Of a stretch of 64,000 nt of DNA, positions 54,712-64,000 are shown piece by piece. Source of the DNA: Toxoplasma gondii ME49 (lineage: Eukaryota; Apicomplexa; Conoidasida; Eucoccidiorida; Sarcocystidae). The notes beneath the pieces are model-generated. The model did no database searches. It had not been told where the DNA came from and saw only the letters and a program-made list of their open reading frames with translations. How positions within the stretch are numbered: position 1 is the stretch's first letter; every line of letters starts with the position of its first letter. Position numbers and translations under genes: made by a program. The DNA is taken from the NCBI RefSeq assembly GCF_000006565.2, contig NC_031476.1, forward strand, positions 3,310,458 to 3,374,457, written 5' to 3'.

Positions 54712-56406
54712 TCGAGATCTCATCCGAACGCCACTTCTTTAGATTTGGGCTGCTACGGCACGCGTGTGGACTCGACTTCTGTACAACGCCTTTAAAGCCC
54801 ATACAAATGTTGCATTTATTGGCGATTGTGACTTCCTTACTAACAACTGCCTGCGATTCGAACGTTTAGGATCTGAAGGCCAATATGCCTACATATCATG
54901 ACTTGACAGTGGCTGCCAACGATATCCGTCCGTTCAACTCGTAGTAGATGCCCTCTAGAAGAAATTTCGATAATTCGTTGTGCGGTTGTACGGTAAGCAA
55001 ATCAATACTTGCTCCAAATCAAGTCGGAAGAATCCGAGTGGATCGTCTAGATTTTTGCTGGGAGACAGGCGGCATGTTTTGTGTGCTGGCCATGCTGCGG
55101 CCTCCAAGAAAACTCGCAGCACAGGAAATGCTGCCTATCACTACCGGGTAATGCATTGATATAATCCTTACACAATCACTCAGCTGAGAATTGAGCACAG
55201 TCGCCGCGCACAAAACCATAACTTCGTCGTCTGAGGGATTCGCGGTAGAACCACAGTGGTATTTACACAGTTCAACTCTGTATCCTTCAACTAGAAAGAG
55301 ATCGTCCGTCTCATGACGTTGTTGCTGGCGTGTATGCCCTTGATCCTTCAGCATCGTTTCTGCCGTGGTTACAATCAATTACGGAACGATAGCTGCAGTG
55401 TGCACATGCACTGAAAATACTGAGTACATGCAGGCCAGAAGAAATTTTTCGTTGCTGCTTGGGACCGACGGGCTTGCCAAGTCTATCGAAGAATTCTAAC
55501 TAGGTGCCTCGACTTTTTCGCGATGAGCATTTCCCGTCTTGCCTCTTCCGGATACATCCAAGCTGAAAACTGCAAATTTGTTGTGAGAACACTTTGCACA
55601 CTGCCTCCTCTCGTCGTCCACGAGATAAGCTGTCTGCATGTTGCGGCTTGCGGAGAATCTAGCTACACTCTTCCCTCTTTTCCTTGGCTTCCTTCGTTTC
55701 TTTTTTCCTTAATTTTGTTTTCTCGTCTTTCTTGTTTCTCTTCAATAGCGGCTTCTGCCTTGCTGAGTCGACCATCATTAGACACGTCGTTCCCGTTCCG
55801 CTGTTTCGGCGACAGCGTTTCGCGATCGAGACTCTTCCTCCCTTCTTTGTCTCTTCTTCTCTTCTGTGTCTTCTTTCCTCAGTCTCTCTGTCTTTCTTCG
55901 TCGTTATTTTGTTCTCTCCTCCCTTTTTCTGTGGTTGTGTCGCCTTTTCCGTTTCAACTTTTTTCGTCTTCTTGTCGATTGAGTGTTTCGCAGCCCACTC
56001 CTGCTCTGGCTGCGAATGCCTAGAGTAAGCACTCGCAAGTGTCGCTTAACCGCTTGTCCTTTACTTTCTACCCAAAGTATGAAAACTACCAACCAAGGGC
56101 TCCCCCGTTGCTTTCGTGGTCGCTTCCTTCCACCATATATGCACATCGGGATGTGTCGAAAAGCGAGAATTCCATGTCTTCCGTTCTAAAACTTGCTCAT
56201 GAATCATCCACGGCGCTGTGCATTTCGCAGAGGGCCCTTCCGATCCCTTTTGCCTTTTATTCTTTGCACACCGAGCCCCCTGGCTTCGAAACCGGCTGAG
56301 GGCGAGGGACAGGGTTCCTTTCTGGGGACAGCAACTCCGGATTCTGAAGAGCAGAGAAAAGAACTTCGAGCTTGCTCGTGTGACTCTTCTGACCCAGAGC
56401 GAGTCC
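54712..56406. other. Intergenic region with a pyrimidine-rich leader
   Basis: No supported gene. The right half (about 55670-55985) is a strongly strand-biased C/T-rich stretch on the + strand, just upstream of the COG2-like gene, and probably part of its promoter or 5' UTR. The frame over it is an artefact of that composition. Confidence 0.4.
55670..55985 (+). promoter_or_regulatory. Pyrimidine-rich tract upstream of the COG2-like gene
   Basis: About 300 nt of mostly T and C on the + strand, with many TCTTC and TTTCT words and few purines. Its position 420-740 nt before the proposed ATG suits a leader or promoter-proximal element. Alternatively it may be simple sequence drift. No defined motif can be named. 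Confidence 0.3.
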
Positions 56407-59400
56407 ATGGCGAGAGCGAATCAAGTCGCGTCGGTGCCGGCTTTTGCCGACCGAGGTCACGGAACGGCGAAAGCAGAACCGCGCCCAGACGAAGGCGAGA
56501 GACAGGGGAGTTCTGGGAGTCCCCGGCGACCGGAAGAAGATGGAGCAGCCACATTCGCTGCCAACGCAGCAACTAAGAAAGACACACCCTTACAGGCGGA
56601 AATGCAAGCGGCCAATCCGCTTGTGTATGTGCTCGAGAGACGCCAGTACGCAACCGTTCTTGTCCCTCGACTCTCGGTTTTCCTGGAACTCCAACTGCAT
56701 TCCTTCTTTCTCGAGAAAGGGAGTGCTTCACTGATGTCGCTTCTCAGCTTGTTTCTCCACAACATAGGCGACCTCTGAGGGAGTGCTAGAGGTGTCGGGA
56801 AAAGCGATCGTGTCGACAGCGTCCCCAGGCTTTTGAGTCTGACGACCGGTCTCCCTATTCAGTGGGTGCATGCGAATGTATTCAGACAGTGTATCTGAGG
56901 CAACACCGTAAGATGGAGTCCTGTGTGTTTTTCTTTGTTTGATCCTCAGTCCCTCTGTCGAGCATGGTCATGTGCTTTTGTGGTCTCCTTGACATCCTCC
57001 CAGACACTATCGACTGCCATCACGTCCTTTGTTTCTGTTGTCTCCACCGCAGACACTGTTCTCTGCAGACGCTGCACTCTTCGCTGGCCTCGTCGTGCTC
57101 CTCTGTGCAAGAGCAACTTCTTTCTTACCTGCAGACGAACTATGGAGAGATTTCTGCGATTGCGGAGGAGTTGGAGGACGCCGACAGCGAGCTGTTGCCC
57201 CTTCTCGCGCCCTTGTCTGCGTACAAGCTTCGCGCTGGTTCTCTTTCTCGTCAGCTGAATTCTCAGCGCAGTGCTCTCCTCTTTCTGCTCGAGCAAAAGC
57301 AGCGTGCTCTTTCTAGACGCAGACATCTGCGCCTCCTCACCCAAGCCTACCGCACTTTCCGCGTGACTGCTGCGGATTTGCTGTCCCTGCTCGGATCCTC
57401 GACGAAGCCCTCAAGCGAAGACCCTCTGCGATCCTTGCAGAACGGAGACACTTCGGAGACGCCTGCCGCCGCCCGCCTTGCCCCAGCCTCGGAGACGCGG
57501 GGCCTCTCCACTGTCAAGGAAGCGCGAGAAGAGCAGAAGGAGGTCGCCCACGACAACGAGGTGAAACGCGCTCGCGACCAGTTTCGGGGCTTGGTAAAGA
57601 ACGTTAGACAAGCTCTGGAAGCCTCGGAGGGTCTCAGCTCCGGCGGCGCGAACGACAACGCGAGTGCAGCTTCGGGAGAGGAGTGTCTGGCTGTCGCAGC
57701 GTCGGAGAGAGCTGCGCGGGCAGCAGCGGCGGCCGCAGCCCCTCCAGAAAGCGAGAACAAGTTTTCCTTCGACAAAGCCGCGTTGCTGGAGACGTGGAAA
57801 GACTGCCAGTTCCTGCCTCTGCTCCCCATGCGGGCAGAACTCCTGAACCGATTCGTAGGCTTGGAAGCCGCAGCCAGAGAGTTCAAGAGACTCGAGGAGT
57901 GTCTCCTGGCAGCCCTGCCCTTCTTCCGGGAGGGGGAGAAGGAAGTGGGGGCTCAAGGCGCCTCCGCCGCTCCAAGTGCGGATTCACCACCCCAGAAGTC
58001 CGGTGCGTTTGTGGAGAATGCAACGTGGCTTTCTCTGGAAGAGGTCGAATCGCAAATGCGCCAACTGCTACAGGCCCCCGAGCCTTCGATTTCAGCCAGT
58101 TCAATGTGTGAAGGCGCACCTGAGGCCTCGCCACTGCCTTCCTGCTGCGTCTCTGGGACTTCCGGCTCTCTCGAGGGCTCGGCGTTCAGCGTCACTGGAG
58201 AGAGCACTTTGTGTGAGGTCGCAGAGCGCCGGGAGGTACGGCAAAGCTCCGTGGCAGGCCGCTCGGCGTTCCGCTTGCCTCTGCGCCTCGCCGAGCTTGC
58301 AGCAGCAGTCCAGGAGCTCCGGAAGGCCTTGCATGCGCGGCTTCTGCGGGAGTTACGCGACTTGCTTAGGGCGCTCTCTCTCTCGGCAATCGAGGCACAG
58401 AAACGCCTCAGAGAGAACTCGGACGCGGCCAGCAACGAAGGCCTTTCGCTCTCTTGGGTTTCAGCAAAACGCTCGGGGAAAGACGAGACGACCACGACGG
58501 TAACAGAGCATGAAGAGGCAAGGCGCGTCGTTCCGGCATTTCGCGATCAAGCTCACATCGAAGACGAGTGGTGTCTCGCTCTTCAGCACTTAATCAGACC
58601 TCTTTTGGACGAGACAAGCATCCAGAGGGCAGCGGCAGCAAGGGAAGAAGGTGAGGATGAGACAGAGTGTCGACGTTTAGAGTTCTTGGCGTTAATTGGC
58701 GTAGAATCGATCGCTTTTGGAAGCACGTTTTGTGGGCGAATGCACCGCGCCCTCTCAATGCGTTTCTAACAGCTGCTTCGAAGTAAAGGGGGAGAGCCAC
58801 TCCTCCATTTCACCTGCGTCGATACATACGCTTATATGTATTCATCTGTATATATTCGTTTATGCGTACACTACGTTCTGGGTTTTTCGCGTACTTTCGT
58901 GCGTTCGAGGGTACACACTTGAGGTAACAGAGAGGCACGCATATTCACATATATCTACATGTATGTCTCTCTTCAACATGAACTCGATTAAGCTTCGCGC
59001 CTATTCCTTTTAGAACTCGTGTGGCGTCCATGGCTTTTTGTCCGTCGATTTCAGTCGAAAATCTCTTTCGAAGCCTCTTCGTAGACGCCGTGGTCGCCGA
59101 CGCTCTGGCAGCATGTCAGCGACAGCAAAGCCCTGCGGGTCGAAGCCATCGAACCACCTCAGAGGCTCCAGCAAGGAGCGAAGTACACGTGAGTGAAGGA
59201 GTGTTGCTTCGTGGAACAACAAATGTGCTTCCTCTGCACTTCAACTGTAGTCTCTCTCGTAATGCTTTCACCCTGCTCGTCGATCCTTTCAAACAGGCTC
59301 TCTCGTGCTGCTTTCGTTCGCTGCACTGTTCGCTAGTTTGTCCGCAGAACTGATGGGACATTTATGAGAGAAGCGCAACTGAGGAAAGGAATATTTGTTC

Positions 59401-62076
59401 TGGGAAAAGTCGTTTTGTCTCCTCTCTACCCTCAATGTAGGCTTCTCGTAGTGTTTCTACTCGCTTCTTCTAATGTATCGCCCCTGGCTCGAAAAGACAA
59501 ATTATTGTGGGAGGTGCATAGGCGAGAAAAACGTTCATCTCGCTCTCTCTCAGTCACTGTATTTTATTCTTCTTCTGTTTACTCGCTGCTGCTGGGAGTG
59601 TATTTGACGTTCTTACCGCCATGCTATCACTCGTCGGCTTCCAAATGTTTCGGATGGCATTTTCGTCACTGTTTTCGTCTTACTACTCGTGACCTATCTG
59701 CGCGTTTGATTGAGCTTCTTGTTCTGTTCCTGCTTTGTCAACCTTTCGTTTTCTTTCAGATTTTTTCTGATTTTCTCAATTTTTAAAAAAATTGTCGTTT
59801 TCCAAAATTTGCTTTTCCAGTTTCCCATCTGTTGAAGTTTTCTCCCTTTTCATTTTTTTTCAAATTGCTGCGGTTCTTAGATGCACAGCTTTCCCCGACA
59901 AACTGAGAACTTCTTTCTTACCTCAGTCAGGGGGGGCAGGGCTCTCGTTGCATGCGTTAGCTAATTAAAGAAGTTTTACTTTTCTTCATTTGAGCTATAC
60001 CAGTAGGAACACAGATGACTGTCAAGCATAATGGTGTGCTCCTGAACGTGGTGGAAGCTGGGATCAAGAAAGATCTGCACTCAAACTTCGGGGTCAATTG
60101 GGGACAGCTCGTACAAGAGGAGTTCGTGCCCTGCTGTGGATCTTCACTGATTCTCGGTCACAACAAGTTAGACGCTAGCTTCCCCATTTGCAAAAACACC
60201 GGTTTGCCACAAGAGTGCTATGACTCACGAAGAGGAAGAAGGGCGTCCAAGTCTCGTGACGTTCTCCGTTTCCCTGTGCTGCTTCCCCTCGATCTTGGAG
60301 AGGGTCGTGCTCTTTAAACGCAGCGGGAATCGTAGCTGAGAAGATGATACTTCTGATTGCTTCTCTCAGGCCACTGCACGCCAGATTTTTTTTGACGTTC
60401 GAGGCAGAAGACACCACCTCTGACCTAGCATGCGCGCTTGTCTGGTCGTGCATGATTCGCATTTTTGCTGCTGTGACCCTTGAATGTGTTCCTCCTGGTT
60501 ACTCGTTGTCGAGGTGTTCCTTGGACATCTGTTCGCTCCTTGTCTGTTTCTGGCTCTTCTTTCTCGGCTTGCCTTGCCTTCTACTTTCCGGCTTCACTGT
60601 GTTCTGCGCTTGTTCTACCCAGGTTTATCGCGCCTTTCTTCGGGCTCTAGTGGCGAGTCTCTCGGCGCCTCCTGGGGTGTTTCTTTGGGTAGCCAGACGA
60701 CTGTCGGAGTGGCAACACTCGCAGAGACCGTGCGTGTCTCCTTTGTCTTTCTCGTTCGCCTCCTCGTCAACTTCTGCGTCTCCTCTGGGTTCAGCAGATT
60801 CGAGTGACGAACTGAAAAGAGTCAGCCGAAAGAGCGAGGCTGTTTCCTCTCCGGGCGTAGACGCCGCGAAGGAGACGAATTCTCGACTTCCACGGTCTTC
60901 GCCGCAGACACACTTCGCTTGCTGCTGCTGCTGTGAAGGCGAGGAGAATGGGGAAGCGACGGGGGTCGGGCGAGAGAAACAGGAAACAAAGGAGACGCCA
61001 AAAAAGGAGACGCAAGACGGAGACCTGGGGACCGTCCCCGAGGCGGAACCGAGACGACGAAGCAGAAAGAGAAAGCTGTGGCTGCTCGCTGACGTCCTGG
61101 CGGTTCGTGTTCTTCAGGTAAGCAGCTGGGATGCTTCTGTTTCTTCGATCTGAATGCCACGGTCGTGAAAGCAGGCGAACGCCGAAAAGAACGAACAGCA
61201 AATCAGACAACCAAGCGGCAGTTGAGGAACTGGAGCGCCAGTACACTCTGTTCGGGGCTTGTGCGGCAAACATTCAGACTTCCAACAAGGGTGTTCTCGG
61301 GTGCCGCTTCGCAGCTTTCCCGCTTGCTGCTCCTTCTCGAACGACTGCTCCAGGCAGGGTGGGGGGCGAGCAGGAATAAAAAGGGAGGCGTGCGTTTTCT
61401 CCTGAGTTTTCATCGGCGCTCTCACGGGTGTGGCCGTTCGCAGACTGTGGATGCGACGTTCGGGCGTCTCTTCAAACCGGCATTCAGAGAGATGTTCCTC
61501 TCTGTCTACGTCGACACTCTCGAGTAAGTTGAGGAACGATCATCTCCAGAGAGTGCTGTTGTCTGTTCACGTGGATGTGCCTTATTCGTATGTTCATGGT
61601 TTCATTCGACTTTTCACCAGATGTACACCCAACAGTTCGCTGTAAACGAACCGAGTCAGGCGACCCTTTCCAGACTGAGACGTCGGGACCATTTTCAAGC
61701 GAAAGAGGCTTGCAACGTCGAGATGCCGTGCTCCTTGAATTCATGAGCTTCTGTACGGATTTGCGTATTCTTGGCGAATTTGCAGTTGCGCCTACCTTAT
61801 TCGGAACGAATATCAATATATATATGAACTTCATCAAGACGAGCAAAATTGCTCTCACGTACGTTGTGCACACACACTGCTCTCACCTGGACCTCATACT
61901 ATCGCCAGCTGGTCTGGAATACCTCCATCTGTCCATTCATATTCACAAATTCATTTGTCACTAGTTCCCTAATACTCACATCTGTATCAATTTATATACA
62001 TATATGTAGCTATGTATTTGCCAGTTATCTGTCTACCTATAAATATGAATTCATACGTGAAAATGACTGCATTGTG

Positions 62077-62109
<33 letters not shown>

Positions 62110-63378
62110 TTTATATTTGTCTGGTCTGCACAGTATAAATTAAGGCGTCTGGTGTTTAAAGCGTGTCCCGTTAGATTCAGGAGCATACCGTTACATTCGA
62201 TATTCCTCGTTCATATTGTGTGGGTGTAGTTATGTATGTCTAAGCATGAAGGTGATTTGTTTCTTTCCATTGCGTTTCCGGTATCCTCGCTATTGTGCCT
62301 CGGATGCTTTCAGCGTCTCTAGTGTGTTTCCCTACTTCAGTTTGCACTCCCGTTTTGGTACGTCATTAGCGCTTACCTCTGCTCAATTCTAAGCTTGTGC
62401 TGGCTTGACATCGATTCAGTAAATGCGGCAATGCTGGTCAAGTTCCTTTCCTCCAGAGACACATAATCCGGTGTTTCCCGAGGGCGCGGTGTGCCCTCAG
62501 CCTTGCAGGTTCGGTTCTAGCATCACTTGCATGTTTCGTGCGTCTTGCCCACCAAGGCTCACTGTTTATGCTTTCAGGGTGCGTTGAGTCTGTGTTTCTG
62601 CTCGAGACTTTCAATGCGTTTGAGATTTGTTCGTCGACGATGTCGCGCGTCGCGTTTTAGTCGACTCGGGAACGACTGGTGGTGTGTTGTTTCGTTTTAG
62701 TTCTTTCCTTTCAGAGTCCCGTACCGACCCCCCACTGCCGAGTGTCTGGTTCTTTTGCATGCATGTTCCGCGTCTCCAAGAGTGAAACTTTTTTATGACC
62801 ATGCGGGTCCTCGAGCTTCGCGTCACGAGACTCTGTATCGGATCTCGAACCTGGTGCCCGAGCGTCTTCCGCGCATTTCTCGCTTCTTCGTCACAACGTT
62901 TGTCCAGGTTCTTTTCAGCTCTCAAGTGGCTCATGGTGCCTTGCGAAGAAGCGCGGTTCCGCCGCTTGCCTGCCGTCAAGGCGTTCATGGCGCGTCGCTC
63001 TTCTCTCCTTCTCTGGGCGACGATCTTCGACGGGCAGCAGCTTGACCTCCTGCAGCGCCAGCTCAGGGAAGACCAGCAAGGAGAAGACACGCGAAGCGTA
63101 GGAGAACGGGACGCGAGCAACGACGCGCGAGACGGCCTTGATGCCTACCGGAAGATTCTGTATCGAGACCAGGTACGTGGAGGCTGACGTCTTCGTTCGA
63201 TCTCTTCACACTCAAGGTTAGGGTGCAAAGCGAGGGGCAACGAATGTTGAGACGAGCGCGTGATTGCCACCTAGAGCAGGTGAAAAAAACGATCTCGGAA
63301 CGATTACCGTTTCGCCTGCACACGTCGCAAAACGGTCAATTGAAGAGTTGCTGGCCTTGTGCGTCTCGAAGACGATGA
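56407..63378 (+). CDS. COG2-like vesicle-tethering complex subunit (tentative)
   Basis: Exons that join in phase are 56407-56624, 57053-58650, then (after an unresolved middle) 60623-61117, 61444-61523, 61700-61857, 62908-63172 and 63280-63378. The donor at 56625 (GTATGT) fuses ANPLV to HCSLQTLHSSLASSCSSVQ, followed by LLSYLQTNYGEISAIAEEL and LPLLAPLSAYKLRAGSLSRQ. This layout (a short helix, LxxYL, a ~10-residue gap, then a PL-containing coiled coil and charged helices ending ALSRRRHLRLLTQAY) resembles the N terminus of COG2, a Golgi tether of the CATCHR class. The middle is Ala/Glu-rich with coccidian insertions. Later pieces: VYRAFLRALVASLSA, LLADVLAVRVLQ, FKPAFREMFLSVYVDTL. An exon near 59014 is likely but its phase did not fit. 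Other CATCHR subunits are possible. Confidence 0.45.
62079..62106. repeat. (TA)14 microsatellite
   Basis: A perfect TA dinucleotide run of 28 nt in what I model as an intron of the COG2-like gene. Short related AT words (for example at 61808-61825) occur nearby, one inside a proposed exon. No function is evident. Confidence 0.95.
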
Positions 63379-64000
63379 TTGGCGTCCCCCTCTACGGTGC
63401 GCATACCAGAGAGTCCAGCGTCCGTGAATGTCTGATGGGTGCTGCAGGGCCTGGTGTTTCGTTGGGGCGGCAGTGGGAAGAAGGTTTGATAGTCTGCATC
63501 GCTGGTCGACATTCGTGTTCGCTTTTCTTTAGGTGACGAGCAGTGCGTTTAGGACCCGTCTGCATGCGCTCGTTTCAAGATGCACTTTCTTTGCAGTGGT
63601 GTGTACTCAGTGTGCTGGGGGGATGGGACGCCAAAAAGAGGATTTTGGATTTCGCTGCTCCACAAGCCTCCATGCTTATCTGAAGTCTTCTGTAGTCATT
63701 CTAGCTGTTGGCGTCGCTTGCGTGTGCCAATGGAAAGGCGAACGATTTTCAATTCAGTGAAACGAACAGTCCGGCTCGCAGCAGGTGGTCCCCAGAGGAA
63801 GGCAGTCAATATGAACCTAGGGATCGCCAAGCATAATGCGGGACACAGAGTTCGTACAAGGACTGCCGACGTCTGCCTGTGCATCTCAGTTGATCCTCGT
63901 GGGTAGAATATGGTAGACGCCGACTTTTCGTTTGACTTCTTGAACCATCCGGGGACCATAAAAACTATAGCTGGAAAGACGCAGCCTCCAAACGCAAAGA
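63379..64000. other. Right flank, no supported gene
   Basis: After the proposed stop of the COG2-like gene, no frame has a consistent coding signal. The frame 63264-63536 overlaps the last exon and is open further but has no splice support. The window ends before any next gene can be recognised. Confidence 0.35.

Noticed and set aside
55523..56023. 167-codon plus-strand frame with hydrophobic stretches resembling a membrane protein
   Set aside because: The hydrophobic look comes from a C/T-rich tract (Phe, Leu, Ser codons). Another frame of the same tract is equally hydrophobic, and no coding partner exists.
59364..59786. 140-codon plus-strand frame rich in Phe/Leu
   Set aside because: T-rich intronic sequence of the COG2-like locus; composition alone explains the apparent membrane helices.
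60344..60622. Upstream extension of the exon at 60623 encoding a hydrophobic segment like a membrane anchor
   Set aside because: A good acceptor (TTCTACCCAG) at 60622 separates it from the protein-like part, and its T-rich composition fits an intron.
1..64000. CRISPR arrays, IS elements, bacterial operons, rRNA genes and tRNA genes
   Set aside because: No regularly spaced repeats, transposase motifs, long rRNA-like stretches or complete cloverleaf candidates were seen. The genes are intron-containing and eukaryotic. A dedicated tRNA scan was not possible.

Overview
The window looks like nuclear DNA of a coccidian apicomplexan, most likely a tissue-cyst former close to Toxoplasma, Neospora or Hammondia. 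The evidence is mid-GC sequence; very long open frames full of Ser, Glu and Arg low complexity; GT-AG introns; an apicomplexan-type AP2 DNA-binding domain interrupted by an intron; and a degenerate cox1 fragment of mitochondrial origin lying in nuclear sequence (NUMT). No bacterial operon features, IS elements or CRISPR arrays are visible. The species cannot be named from this sequence alone.

Layout, left to right. 1.39-3.67 kb (+): a secreted, acidic-tailed protein that I reconstruct as 19 small exons with 18 introns of only 51-88 nt. 8.88-4.42 kb (-): an IKS1-type Ser/Thr protein kinase. 8.9-12.3 kb: mostly unassigned, with weak exon candidates. 12.33-14.44 kb (+): a single-exon 700-residue unknown protein. 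24.4-16.9 kb (-): a very large AP2-domain transcription factor in four exons. 24.5-30.6 kb: no firm gene; a cox1 NUMT at about 28.87-29.08 kb. 30.6-33.74 kb (+): a five-exon protein of unknown function with a CxxC motif. 33.75-35.15 kb (+): a second locus that reads best with short introns. 37.39-36.55 kb (-): a 142-residue J-domain co-chaperone. 38.6-39.3 kb (+): a weak gene. 39.78-42.49 kb (+): a 904-residue Ser-rich unknown protein. 51.33-44.71 kb (-): a 2206-residue unknown protein carrying an 8-residue tandem repeat near its C terminus. 52.86-54.71 kb (+): candidate Cys-rich short-intron gene(s). 56.4-63.4 kb (+): a multi-exon protein with a coiled-coil N terminus resembling COG2 of the Golgi tethering complex.

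The recognisable genes are unrelated housekeeping and regulatory functions (signalling kinase, transcription factor, co-chaperone, vesicle tether) scattered on both strands. There is no operon logic. The most unusual signal is the contrast between ordinary genes, with introns of about 80-600 nt or more, and one to four loci whose introns are almost all 45-90 nt. The first of these is well supported. The others have more freedom in their splice choices and could be partly coincidental. All splice models here were built by eye from frame, phase and GT-AG consensus, without transcript data.
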